Positions 49,281 to 59,347 of a stretch of DNA of 64,000 bases are shown here, piece by piece. The position numbers were made by a program, and so were the translations under genes. Source of the DNA: Ciborinia camelliae (taxonomy: Eukaryota; Ascomycota; Leotiomycetes; Helotiales; Sclerotiniaceae). The DNA lies in contig JANPYM010000006.1 in the NCBI GenBank assembly GCA_025890175.1, positions 1,570,883 through 1,634,882 of the forward strand. Direction: 5' to 3'. Numbering within the stretch: position 1 is the stretch's first letter; each line of letters begins with the position of its first letter. The notes beneath the pieces are model-generated. The model was not told the origin of the DNA, made no database searches, and was given only the letters and a program-made list of their open reading frames with translations.

Positions 49281-52136
49281 ATGCCGAACTTCTCATCAAT
49301 CGCACGACTGAATCTCAACTCTAGATTTCAGAATCTTAGACAATCATTTCGCGAGGCACTAAAATACTTCCCAAAAAACGAGGGGTATACTTTTCCTCCA
49401 CACCCAGGAAGATTATCTCCTTTACCCACGCAATATATTTTGGAAGATAACGACAATCTACGACTCTCTCCAGAATCATCTCACGAGCTTACGGATCCTG
49501 TGAAGAGACAAAAATTTCACACTGTGAAGAGAACCCCATTTCTAATTCTCAGAGAAAACCCGGGGAATGTGTATCACAGCGTAAAGCACAGGAAACCACC
49601 GATCAATTGCAGAAGGCCAAAAGAGCAACGAGTAAGAGATCTACGCAAGATGCGCAATTATATCCAATTCCTCACAACACCCACGGCGGATACACCTGGG
49701 ACTACATTACTTCTACATTTCGACAACAGGAGATATTTGATTGGAAATATTGCCGAGGGAACTCAAAGAGCATGTGTGCAGAGCAAAATTTCGTTGATGA
49801 AAGTTGGGGAGCTTTTTATGACTGGGAAGGTGGATTGGGCTTCGACTGGAGGAGTGTTGGGTATGATCTTGACCTTGGCGGATGCGACGACCGCTTCTAG
49901 AGAGGCACAATATCAATTGGAGAGTGCGAAGATGAACAAGAAGGGAGGACGCGCCGAGAAACCCGAAAAGGCCTTTTTAAATATACATGGAGGCGAAAAT
50001 TTGACTCATCTACTTGCGACGGCAAGGAGATTTGTTTTCAGGAATGGAATGCCATTATATACAAATGAATATCGGGTGGATAGGGAGCAGAGAGAGAATT
50101 GGGATCCTTCTTGGAGTGATGAGAATATCAAGGTGTGGGCCATGGCAATTAAGTCGGAAGGAAATGCAAAAAGTCCTGGGAAAAGAACTCATGATGAATT
50201 TTCGGATGATTCTCTCTCTGAAAATGACCAGGAGCTTAAGCTTAAGGCAGCCCAAGAACTTCGAGATGAAGAGGATAAACAACATCAAATACGAAAGTCT
50301 GTCGTATCTTCCATGTTCGATTCAGATTGGAAATTGGATACCCTTTATCCAATGAAGCTTAAGGATGTCAAAATGCCTGCTGCCATCTTTATTAGAAATT
50401 CAGATGGCAAGATACAAAAATACCAAGGACCTAAACCAGGAGGAGATCAGGAAGTTCCCGATATTGAAGTCCTTACGCGGAGACCTTGGCCAGGAGCGCT
50501 GGTCGAATCTTTGCCCCCAACTAAACCTTCTACAAGTTCAGTCTCATATATCATCAAGAATCACACCCAACGTGGGAAGTTCAATCCCAAAGAAGCTGAG
50601 CGATTGAATGTCAAGAGAGGTGCTGATTATCGGATTTTGTCAGCAGGAGGAAGTGTGATTGCAACTGATGGTACCACTGTCACTCCAGAACAGGTCTTGG
50701 GGGAGAGTAAAGAAGGTACAGGGATTGCAATTCTCGAAGTACCCGATGTCTCTTATATTAGACCACTACTCGCTCGTGAAGAATGGGCATCAAAAGAGGT
50801 TATGTCTGGTGTTCAATCAGTGATATGGATATTGGGTCCTGGCGTTTTAGCAGACGTCAGGTTGCAAAAGTTCATGGAAGAGCATAAAGAATTTACACAT
50901 GTTGTCTCCTCGCAAGATAATTCATCGAATTATCTTGCATTTAGCTCGGCAGCAGCTCAGGCTATTCGTCTGCATCTTCTTGATGCTGAACGTTTCCCAA
51001 TTCCTTCATTCAGTAATGCATCCGAGTCACCATCCCAGCCTGTACCATATCTGAAGGCAAAACTGGGGAAGACACTTTTACTTGAGCCAAAATTTGAAGT
51101 TCAAGATGACAAGTGCATTCCTTATCTTGACACTGAGCAGGTAGTAAGGGAAGCAGATCCCGAAGTTCTTGCTTTGGCAAATGAGGCTAGAAAGGAGGTC
51201 ATGAGTCCAGAGTATCAAGCAAAACTTGATGAAATCCAAAAGGATATACCATGCAAGGATGCAGAAGTAATCACCCTTGGCACTGGTTCGGCTTTGCCAT
51301 CAAAATATCGAAATGTCTCTGCTACTCTACTCCGTGTTCCTGAATATGGTAATTACCTCTTCGACGCTGGTGAGAATACACTTGGTCAAATGAAGAGAGT
51401 ATTTGGCAAAGATCTTCCAGGGGTACTTTCTAATCTTAAAGCAATTTGGATCAGTCATCTTCACGCTGATCATCACCTTGGTACTGCTTCAATTATCAAA
51501 GCGTGGAATGACGAGACATCTAAGAATGAAGCAACGAGAAACAATAAACTCGCCATAGCATCGGATCATGGTATGATTCATTGGCTAACGGAATACTCCG
51601 AGGTCGAGAATTATGGATTTGAAAGACTTGAGCTTGTTGAAATGACACCCGCAGTTAATAATCTTTACGAGGAATTCACACCAGCACAAACCGAAGCATT
51701 TGGTCTTTCATCTATCCAAGCTTGTCAGGTGAACCATTGTCATGGTGCTTTGGCTGTTGCATTCAACTTCCCCAATGGATTTAAAGTTGCGTATTCGGGT
51801 GATTGTCGACCTTCGCAAGATTTCGTTGGGATTGGAAAAGGTGCAACATTATTGATACATGAGGCTACATTTGATGATGAACTTCAAGGTGATGCTATGG
51901 CCAAGAAACATTCCACGACCGCGGAAGCAATGAATATCGGCAAGAGAATGGGAGCAAGACGTATTTTACTTACTCACTTTTCCCAAAGGTATCAAAAGAT
52001 ACCAGTTATGGACAATGGAGTTACAGATCAAGTTGCTATTGTCGCATTTGATTATATGAAGGTGAAGATATCTGATTTCTCTAAAATAGCGGCATTTAGA
52101 CCGGCGTTATTGAAGCTTTACGAAGAGAAAGAATAG
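49281..52136 (+). CDS. trz1: tRNase Z, long form (ELAC2/Trz1-type tRNA 3' endonuclease)
   Basis: Cleaves the 3' trailer from precursor tRNAs in nucleus and mitochondria. Single exon, 951 aa, usual size for the long form. The N-terminal pseudo-nuclease domain begins YIQFLTTPTADTPGTTLLL (about 126) and keeps the flexible-arm region. The C-terminal metallo-beta-lactamase domain begins VITLGTGSALPSKYRN (about 666), with zinc motif HLHADHHLG (about 726-734), the CQVNHCHGALAVAF block, AYSGDCRPS (metal Asp), HEATFDD, the HSTTAEA (HST) motif and LTHFSQRY (last His). All are intact. The first 60 residues are Arg/Phe/Ser-rich and could target mitochondria; a second Met at residue 124 (MRNYIQFL) lies right at the start of the conserved domain and could give a nuclear/cytosolic form. 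Confidence 0.95.
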   Translation: MPNFSSIARLNLNSRFQNLRQSFREALKYFPKNEGYTFPPHPGRLSPLPTQYILEDNDNLRLSPESSHELTDPVKRQKFHTVKRTPFLILRENPGNVYHSVKHRKPPINCRRPKEQRVRDLRKMRNYIQFLTTPTADTPGTTLLLHFDNRRYLIGNIAEGTQRACVQSKISLMKVGELFMTGKVDWASTGGVLGMILTLADATTASREAQYQLESAKMNKKGGRAEKPEKAFLNIHGGENLTHLLATARRFVFRNGMPLYTNEYRVDREQRENWDPSWSDENIKVWAMAIKSEGNAKSPGKRTHDEFSDDSLSENDQELKLKAAQELRDEEDKQHQIRKSVVSSMFDSDWKLDTLYPMKLKDVKMPAAIFIRNSDGKIQKYQGPKPGGDQEVPDIEVLTRRPWPGALVESLPPTKPSTSSVSYIIKNHTQRGKFNPKEAERLNVKRGADYRILSAGGSVIATDGTTVTPEQVLGESKEGTGIAILEVPDVSYIRPLLAREEWASKEVMSGVQSVIWILGPGVLADVRLQKFMEEHKEFTHVVSSQDNSSNYLAFSSAAAQAIRLHLLDAERFPIPSFSNASESPSQPVPYLKAKLGKTLLLEPKFEVQDDKCIPYLDTEQVVREADPEVLALANEARKEVMSPEYQAKLDEIQKDIPCKDAEVITLGTGSALPSKYRNVSATLLRVPEYGNYLFDAGENTLGQMKRVFGKDLPGVLSNLKAIWISHLHADHHLGTASIIKAWNDETSKNEATRNNKLAIASDHGMIHWLTEYSEVENYGFERLELVEMTPAVNNLYEEFTPAQTEAFGLSSIQACQVNHCHGALAVAFNFPNGFKVAYSGDCRPSQDFVGIGKGATLLIHEATFDDELQGDAMAKKHSTTAEAMNIGKRMGARRILLTHFSQRYQKIPVMDNGVTDQVAIVAFDYMKVKISDFSKIAAFRPALLKLYEEKE

Positions 52137-52332
52137 AGGGTTAAATTTTTTGCAATTTCACGAATATAAAGGATTGGGGGGGAAGCGTGGTTGGGAATAA
52201 GCATTATCACTCAACTAAGGTTTTAGAAAGGGCATATAGGAAATGTTTTTTTATTGTATAGTACAAGAAAGAAAAAGTTTATATTGCGAGGAGACCAGCT
52301 CCTCTCTTCTTTCGTCCCCAAACTAATCTACT

Positions 52333-53784
52333 CTATTGCATGAAATCACTAAATCGAGTCTCCCGATCGCTATGCTTACCTTCGGGGTGGGCAACATGTG
52401 ATCTTACGAAAGGATTTACTTGAGGTTTAGGAAGTCGATGATGAGGTGCGGGCTTGTGCTTGGGTTGGTTCTCCTGTTTGCTAATCATAGCTCGAGGAGA
52501 AGGGGGCGCTGGAGATGCTCGTGGGTTTTCAAAAAGGGTTCCACGGTATCCAGATACATTTTCATCGGCAAATGGGTTTGTGAATTGAAGTACATCTTCG
52601 TCATCATTCTCTTCTATCCCAACGAGTTTCCGATATGCGTTAGCTCGCTCTTCGGCCCCTTGCACTGAAGTTTGTGAATTCTCGTACTCACTTCTGGAAT
52701 ATATTGATTGAGTACTCTTTTGCACTGGCCTTAGAGCATTTTGGAAAAATCCGCCGGTGAAAATCACGGTGTTGCGAAATGCGGGATGAACACTCTCTGC
52801 TGGATGTAGATTCAAGTCTGAAGTTGTTTTTCCTAGAGATGTTCTCGACATCATGTTGGCGTAAAAGTCCACAATTTCATTCTCAAAATCTTCTTCATAT
52901 TTGTCCTCTTCCAGAGAGTCGCGTCCAAGAAGTGTTTGGGCTTCGCTATCTCTCTCGAATGGATTTATCACCCCACCTAATTGTTCTCGTATAGCGGCTC
53001 TACGCAGTGTCTGAAGATGTTTTCTACATCGACCGATTTCTCTTCCTAACCCTGTACTTTCAAATGTCAATGCATCAAAATCTTTGTGCCATGATCCCCA
53101 TGCCATTACAACATCAATCCATCCCTCCTCCATCCGTCCATTCTTCTTTCTCCGCCCCAAAATCGACGCATACAAATCCCGGACAATATTCCGATTTCCA
53201 CCGATAGTGGCCAAAATACAAGCTTCACAACCGGACGCCACGCGCTCGTAGCGTGGCGTTGTTGGCGAAACTTGATATGCTTGTCGATAGAGCTCGGGGT
53301 CCATCCAAATACTATTGAGCATCTGCATCCTCGCCACCAATTCCCGAACGTTTCGGGGTAATTCGCCAGCGATGGTGGACGCGGTAGCTAGATGTCGCAG
53401 CCGCGTCGTGCATTCATACGTCAACTCGAGAAAGATCTTTCGGATCAGATAGGGATTTAAGGGCTTATGCACGGTGCATAATATGGCGCCCGTCTCGCCT
53501 AATTTTATGGATGATATGGTGGCGGCGAGACGGGGGATTATTCCGCTGCTCTTGGGATGCAGAAGACACGGGGGAAAGGTCCGCATTAGTGTTGCTTGGT
53601 CCCGAAACCAGGGCTCGCTGCTGTCGAGAGGGACTGGACCCGGGACGCGACATAGGAGTTGGGTTAGCAGCTCCAGGGATGTCGAGCTGTATTCGTGGAT
53701 TTGGTCTGTGGGGGATGGGATCTGGATTTTTCCGGCAATGGTCGTGCGTGGTTGTGGGAGAAGCGAGGTTAGGAATTTGGCCAT
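52333..53784 (-). CDS. Hypothetical protein, 483 aa, unrecognised family
   Basis: Single open exon, convergent with trz1 (196 bp between stops). I do not recognise the family. The N-terminal 300 residues look folded and mostly helical (LLTQLLCRVPGPVPLDS, LRHLATASTIAGELPRNVREL, GCEACILATIGGNRNIVRDLYASILGR, WIDVVMAWGSWHKDF), with CEAC as the only close cysteine pair. The C-terminal 180 residues are polar and disordered, with several NPF-containing spots (INPFERD, TNPFADE, VNPFVRS); NPF is an EH-domain ligand motif, so an endocytic role is conceivable but unproven. Start MAKFLTSLLPQPRTT is the first Met and is preceded by a normal AT-rich leader. No membrane segment is seen. Confidence 0.75.
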   Translation of the reverse strand: MAKFLTSLLPQPRTTIAGKIQIPSPTDQIHEYSSTSLELLTQLLCRVPGPVPLDSSEPWFRDQATLMRTFPPCLLHPKSSGIIPRLAATISSIKLGETGAILCTVHKPLNPYLIRKIFLELTYECTTRLRHLATASTIAGELPRNVRELVARMQMLNSIWMDPELYRQAYQVSPTTPRYERVASGCEACILATIGGNRNIVRDLYASILGRRKKNGRMEEGWIDVVMAWGSWHKDFDALTFESTGLGREIGRCRKHLQTLRRAAIREQLGGVINPFERDSEAQTLLGRDSLEEDKYEEDFENEIVDFYANMMSRTSLGKTTSDLNLHPAESVHPAFRNTVIFTGGFFQNALRPVQKSTQSIYSRSEYENSQTSVQGAEERANAYRKLVGIEENDDEDVLQFTNPFADENVSGYRGTLFENPRASPAPPSPRAMISKQENQPKHKPAPHHRLPKPQVNPFVRSHVAHPEGKHSDRETRFSDFMQ

Positions 53785-54009
53785 GGTTGGTTGCTTGCTT
53801 TCTGAGCTTCTGGTTGATTTTTGTTTGATATGTATGGAAACGATTTATGGTCCCGCGTTTGCTAACCTATTTTAGTAGTGTGTCTGTAATATATATTGTT
53901 AACTGAAATGGAGTTAAACCTTTTCAATGGAGGGTTTTTCGATTCGATCTGTATCTGACTTCCCCTTTTTTTTCGGGAATTTGAACGGTCTTTTGTGGAA
54001 GTCATAAGT
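53785..54009. promoter_or_regulatory. Promoter side of the 483-aa protein gene
   Basis: Upstream flank of a minus-strand gene. Contains AT-rich stretches but no site that can be named. Confidence 0.4.
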
Positions 54010-54350
54010 CATAATGGGCATTGTTTCAAATTAGTTCTAGAATTTAGGCGGGGCTTGTATTTCTTTGTGGTGGGTGGATCTTTGTGCTGGATTATTGGAT
54101 GGGGTATTGTTTGAAAAGTGTTCTTCGATGGATGGGGGAGTTCTTTGTTCTGGAAAGGATAATAGGGCATTGTTTGAAAAGTGTTCTTTGATGAGAACAA
54201 AGTCCTCCAAATAGGACCCTTGTAGTGATTATTGTTAGAGGAGATTTCTTTGATGGACGAGGGAGTTCTTTGTGCTGGATGGATGAATAGGCCATTGTTT
54301 GAAAACTGTCCTTTGTTGAGAACAATGTCCTTTGTGTTGTTCCTTTCATC
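54010..54350. repeat. Diverged tandem repeat with CATTGTTTGAAAA core
   Basis: The core (C/T)ATTGTTTGAAAA(G/C)TGT(T/C)CTTTG recurs at about 54106, 54169 and 54294 with a degenerate copy at 54019, flanked each time by (GA)GTTCTTTGT.CTGGA and GATGGA. Spacing is about 62 bp or twice that. It lies immediately upstream of the TATA box of the 94-aa gene, so it may be part of its upstream regulatory DNA. Confidence 0.7.
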
Positions 54351-54380
54351 GAAGAGATTTCGAATAACTAGAGAGAAAAG

Positions 54381-54387
54381 TATATAA
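54381..54387 (+). promoter_or_regulatory. TATA box of the 94-aa membrane protein gene
   Basis: TATATAA lies 75 bp before the ATG at 54462, followed by a C/T-rich and CACA-rich leader without other ATGs, as in strongly expressed fungal genes. Confidence 0.6.
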
Positions 54388-54461
54388 TTCTGTGAATTTC
54401 CATCTTCATCGTTTCCCTTCTCTCCTCATCGCACACAAACGAACACACACACACAACAGAC

Positions 54462-54746
54462 ATGAATTCATTCATTCATTCGATCGTGATTCTCTTGGGA
54501 ATCATCACTTTCCTCATCTACTGGCAGTGGATCCTCAACACCATCATCGAGGGGATCTTCATCCCTCTCTCATTCCTTTGCAGGCCTATCAGGCGCAACC
54601 GCTTTGAGATGCCATCACCAATCCTTCGCCTCTTCGCGCTTTGCGCACGATTCTTGCTCGCACTTGTCTTGCTCGGTCTTTGCGGATACGGAATTCGATA
54701 CGTCATCGAGTTGGCGTTTCGAATCAAGAAGTGGCTTGGCTTTTGA
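54462..54746 (+). CDS. Small two-helix membrane protein, 94 aa, unrecognised
   Basis: Uninterrupted frame with a good leader and a TATA box at 54381. Two hydrophobic helices: residues about 7-38 (IVILLGIITFLIYW then IIEGIFIPLSFLC) and about 53-85 (LRLFALCARFLLALVLLGLCGYGIRYVI), joined by a basic loop RPIRRNR and closed by FRIKKWLGF. The first helix could also be an uncleaved signal anchor. No homologue is recognised. It is set in a repeat-rich island between a diverged upstream repeat and the intron-like array downstream, which suggests an accessory, fast-evolving gene. Function unknown. Confidence 0.6.
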   Translation: MNSFIHSIVILLGIITFLIYWQWILNTIIEGIFIPLSFLCRPIRRNRFEMPSPILRLFALCARFLLALVLLGLCGYGIRYVIELAFRIKKWLGF

Positions 54747-54884
54747 AGAAAAAGGCCTCGGGGTGAGCAAGACGAAAGGATGTGGGAAACGAAACATCGG
54801 CACAGAAAAGGCAAAAACAAAGTCGGAAAATCCTTCGAAAACCCCCCCCCGAAAAAGATATGGTATACAGGATAGCTATATAAT

Positions 54885-56270
54885 AGGTAAGTTTTCCTTC
54901 TGGTGCTTGAGTGCTAATATTATTTGTGTAGATCATCCTTTACTCTCGCTAGAAAAGCAGAGAAACTCAATATTAAAAAAATAACATCTTATTTTTCCCC
55001 CCAGATAAGTTTATCCCCTTCCCCCCTAATACTTTACTGACTTTTTATAAGTATATTTATATGTTCATTTTTTCTTTTGTATTTTTCAGGTATGTTCATT
55101 CTCCTCCCCTTCTCCTTTTGGCTAATTGAATATAGGAAATCTTTTATAAATTTTTTCAATTTTTTCTTAGAAATAAATCCCTAGGTATGTTTATTTCCCT
55201 TCTCCTCCCCCCCCCCTCTCCTTTCGCTATTTTGATTTTCACTTTTTTCTTTCTTTTTTTTCTTTTTTGAAAAGTCCTAGAAAAACGTCGTCCATTTCTT
55301 CTCCCCCCCCCCTTTTTTATTAACCGGATATAATAGGGTTCTAAATTATCATTTATTATAATCTTTGTTTATTAATCCCAGATATATTTATCAGGATTCG
55401 GATTATAATCTAGGTCATTCCACCACCACCCGGTTACCCCTAAGAAGATTAGTATCAAAAAGCATGATAAATACAGGTGGGTAAGGTAACTAGTAAGTTT
55501 ATTCTTCTTCCCTTTTCATTAACCGGTTTTATAGGTATACAGTATACTATTTTAACCTGATTGATTCAAGGATTAGTATGCACTCTTTAGAATCCACATA
55601 CACTAAAGATGGATTATAAAAAGAGCATAATAGATGGGTACCAGGTAAGTTATTCCTCTTCCCTTTTCGTTAACCGGTTTTATTAGGTATAGTATACTTT
55701 TTTTATATTATTTTAACCTGCTTGATTCTAAGATTAAGGTAGGGTTACTCCCTAGGTTACTCCTTAGAATCTTCATACACTAAAGATATGTAAGTTCTCC
55801 CCGCCCTTTTTTGCTAATCGAGTATGATTAGATTTTCTTGTCCTTTTATCATGATATTTTCTTCTGTTCCTAATATTTACGTTTATTAGAGGAAACCTAA
55901 AAGACTAATAGGTTCTCCCCACCCCCCTTTTGTTAATCGGATGTATATAGGTAAGTTTAGTAAGTTTATCTTCTTTTCCATTATACACTTGTCTATAGCT
56001 ATGCTCTAATACTTTTATTAGTATAATGAGAGAAGAGATATCTATGATAGCTATACAGACAAGTTCTTTCAATTAACGATTCTTTACAGATAAGTTCATT
56101 TCAATTTCTTTACGGCTCTCTTTTATTCTGTTACAACATGCTCATCAGAATAGAGATGCAATATACACTACTAATACACTATAAAGATAAGTTCTTTCCT
56201 TCCCCATTTTTTGTCAACTTTTTGTTAACAAGTTAGGATAGGTAATATACATTTTCTTTTTTTTTCTTTT
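54885..56270 (+). repeat. Array of about a dozen pyrimidine-rich intron-like modules
   Basis: Each module starts with G(G)TAAGTT- or GTATGTT-like sequence, continues with a C/T tract (TTCTTCTTCCCTTTT and variants with C runs), then TTAACCGG or GCTAAT/TTAATCGG, and ends TATA.TAG. Clear copies start near 54889, 55090, 55183, 55290, 55491, 55646, 55786, 55908 and 55950, with partial ones near 55006, 56092 and 56190. The best pair, 55491-55645 and 55646-55783, also shares its inter-module sequence (TTTTAACCTG.TTGATTC, TTAGAATC, CATACACTAAAGAT). On the plus strand each module has, in order, donor, polypyrimidine tract, branch-like and acceptor-like sequence. No long coding frame crosses the array. 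Confidence 0.75.
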
Positions 56271-56306
56271 CAAGATTATGATAATAAATAATAAAACAAA
56301 TATTTC

Positions 56307-56492
56307 AAAATCAAATCAAATTCTAATATATATTCCTGATATGTGAGCTAAACGTAAAATTTACCAGCAAAATCAAATCCAATTCTAATATATATTCCTG
56401 ATATGTGAGCTAAACGTAAAATTTACCAGCAAAATCAAATCCAATTCTAATATATATTCCTGATATGTGAGCTAAACGTAAAATTTACCAGC
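56307..56492. repeat. Perfect 62-bp triplication
   Basis: Three head-to-tail copies starting at 56307, 56369 and 56431, each beginning AAAATCAAATC and ending TTTACCAGC; only one or two base differences are seen in the first copy. Noncoding and AT-rich; the near identity indicates a recent event. Confidence 0.93.
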
Positions 56493-59252
56493 AAAGATAC
56501 TGTAATCAAAGTTCAGTATCACAATATCAATGATGCGATAGCTATCATCAAAGCCCATCAGGTCAACCAGTTGGGTTCATCGACTTACTTTCAGTTCCAA
56601 TCTTGGAAGCATGATTGCATTATTATTTGCAATGTGCGCAGTCTTCATGCCCGATGCATTTCCAGCCGGCTTCTTGTAGAAGGGCATTTTCAATGGTTAT
56701 AAAAATCACTCCTAATAAGTTAAACCTACTAGTTTTCTTTTCGTGGTTCTCGATTCGGTATGCGGAGGCTAGAAATGAAGTTTTAGAAGATCGTGTGAAG
56801 ATGATACTTCTTCGTCTGAATTTCTCGTAGATGATTGTGAAAGACACGTTGCGCGCATGATTGGTGGCTTGAGAAGTATCTAGAGAAATTTCTCCTGGTT
56901 GGTTTCTGTTCTTGCATTTTGCTTGGTCTCCTGTTGCTTTCTGGTCCTCGATTTGCTTTGGTATTACAACTACATGGGTTCTTGGAAGTGTACTTGAAGT
57001 TGGGTGGCGTGTATTCATGAGGTGGTTTGTCGCGTATTTGTATCTTATTTTTTGGGGAAAGGCACAGAGAATCTTAATCAAGGCTTTACTCGAGAAATCC
57101 TCATGGCAACCTCCGAATTGGGCTTGAGTGTTTTCCCTTTTGCTCTGAGAGTTGCACTCGGGTTACGTGGAATATATAGTTTCACGGCATTTGTAAAGAA
57201 GAAGCAGCGGTGAGTTACGTCCAGCATACCCCAAAGAATACTAACTTACAACGACGAAAAGAGTTGGAATCATACCTAGACCAATTTCTGAACTCATGGC
57301 ACAGATCACTCGAATGCATCTCATGCATCTGAACGCAGATCAGATATTCAACGTATAATCATGTTCAATAATAGACACTGAAGCGTCAACCTGTCGCCCA
57401 CCATAGAGGATGGATGTTGGAGGTTGAGAATATCAGGACAATTTATCAACCTATTTCCTATTGGAAACATGAATCATGCCAGGAGATTCCGGTTCCACGT
57501 CTCATTTTCGTAGCAAGTGAAGATGTGTACAAATAGATAGAAGTCACTGGATGCTGATGAGACTACAGTAGAACATGATATACAGAAAGAAGTCTTGAAG
57601 TTATCCAGGAACGAGCTTTTCCAATGTTACTTTACATTCGATATGAATACATGGAGGACATGGGATAATATTACGCAAATTTCTTGGGATCTTTGTCTGA
57701 TCCTTGAGAAACAGCTTGGTATGTATGATATTATAAGGTGCTGTTAGTGAAGACTACGGCTTTTCAAGATGTGGCGAAACCGAAGTGGCCAATATTCCTT
57801 AAGCCATTTCTGTATTATCAATGGCTAGGTAGAGGGAAAAAGTGAGCTCATCTAGTTTGATTACCTTTAGAATTCTATGAAGAAGTATCAATGTACAAAA
57901 ATAGACGATTGATTGTAAGTACAGTCAATATCCAATAACAAACAAAATAACTCCCCGTGGCGTGCAGTAAGAATGAAAAAAGTGATGTGCAGTATCCATA
58001 CGTTCAACATTGATCCTACAATACCATAGCCAAGCATCCCAATCTTGTAGCCATATTCGTGAAATACATCAACAGTCTCTCATCTCATCTCTACCAATCC
58101 ACAATCTCGCTTCCCCTCGCTCCCATTCCCCACTCTTTTCATCCCCCCCAAAAATACAAACAAACAACGACACCAACAACAGAGTCAGAAGATATCACAC
58201 ACACACAACCAGCAAATCAAAAAAATCCAATAGACAAAAACCTCACCAAAAAAATCCCCACGGATGTTACAAGAGAAGCAAAAAGATGCCAACCCCCTCC
58301 CGCATCTCATCATGGGGCTTTAAACGCGCGCTTCTCCCCATTTCACATGCCCAAGACATGCGGATATACAAGGCTCGAGCCAGGTAAGTTTTATATAATA
58401 TATATGGTACATCGATTTACCAACTCGGCCATGCGACCTTGTTGATTGATGCTGAGGGGAGCACTTTTGGGATATTTATTTTATGGGAGGAGGGGAAGTG
58501 AATGTGAATGTTTGTTTATTAGATTGGTGGAGTCGGAATTACTTAGGACCCCGAGACTGAGATCAAGATACTAGCGCTGTTTCCCAACCCAAGATCATTC
58601 GGTTGGGAAGAAAAATGATTTCATTGCTAGAACAACTTCTCGCAATAGGTAGTTATATTCCTGCTTTATTAATCTTGGAAGTTCTTGTTGTTAGATTCTA
58701 CCGTCTGATGTATTATCCGAGGGACAATCTTCTAGTTAAGATGAACCTTTACATATATTACTAGGTAGGTACCTAGGCAGGCAACAAAGAATCTATGGCG
58801 ATTTCGGAGACGTATCAAATCAATATATAATCATCATCTTGATATACAAAAGTATGTGCCACACGATTCGACGATGAATTTTTGAGATATACTCCAGGTA
58901 GATAGGATTCCTTAAAACCCTCCAAATAGATTGACTTCAACTATCTACCTAGGTACAACCAACCTACTGAACATGATCGATCATCTGATGAATGAAAAGC
59001 CCACAAACCAAAAGAGAAAAAGCAACATGCGGTGAATGAATGAATCCTTTGTAATCTCGCGTTACACAAAAACGATTCGTCCACTCTTTCACCCAACTCA
59101 ACAAATACAATCCAATACAATAAACACAATCCAATACAATAACACAACCAAGAAACCCAAAGAAAAGGAATAAAACCCAAAATCCACAAATATTACAAAC
59201 TTGACTCCTTTCCTTACTTTATTACTACTTTAAAAAATAAAAATATACCAAG
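56493..59252. other. Gene-poor region with possible broken membrane-protein frame
   Basis: 2.8 kb with no firm gene. Near 56611 a short frame begins with a signal-like peptide (MIALLFAMCAVFMP) and stops after 22 codons. Between 56912 and 57213 two overlapping plus-strand frames encode hydrophobic then basic peptides (RWFVAYLYLIFWGKAQR; then SVFPFALRVALG and FVKKKQR). These could be exons, a decayed small membrane protein, or chance. The rest, including CACACA and CAACAACGAC stretches near 58150-58210, shows nothing supported. Confidence 0.35.
59232..59243 (-). terminator. RNA polymerase III terminator of tRNA-Arg
   Basis: On the minus strand, runs of five and six T lie 10-21 nt past the tRNA 3' end, the standard Pol III stop. 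Confidence 0.75.
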
Positions 59253-59347
59253 CGACCCAGGGAAGATTCGAACTCCCAATCTCCAGAGAATTTTCAGTCT
59301 GCAGTCAGTACCGAAATCTGGCGCCTTAGCCATTAGGCCACTGGGCC
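59253..59347 (-). tRNA. tRNA-Arg (anticodon UCG) with a 22-nt intron
   Basis: Cloverleaf read on the minus strand. Acceptor stem GGCCCAG pairs with CTGGGTC, with discriminator G at 59253. D-stem GCCT/AGGC; anticodon stem CCAGA/TCTGG with loop TTTCGG and anticodon TCG; T-arm GGGAG-TTCGAAT-CTTCC including one G-T pair. An intron of about 22 nt (TACTGACTGCAG...) sits after position 37, the canonical place for nuclear tRNA introns removed by the Sen endonuclease. Mature length 73 nt. The internal A and B boxes (TGGCCTAATGG, GTTCGAATC) are intact. It decodes CGA, and other CGN codons by wobble after inosine is excluded. Confidence 0.93.

Noticed and set aside
56307..56492. CRISPR-like array
   Set aside because: The 62-bp copies are contiguous with no spacers and the genome is eukaryotic; it is a plain tandem repeat.
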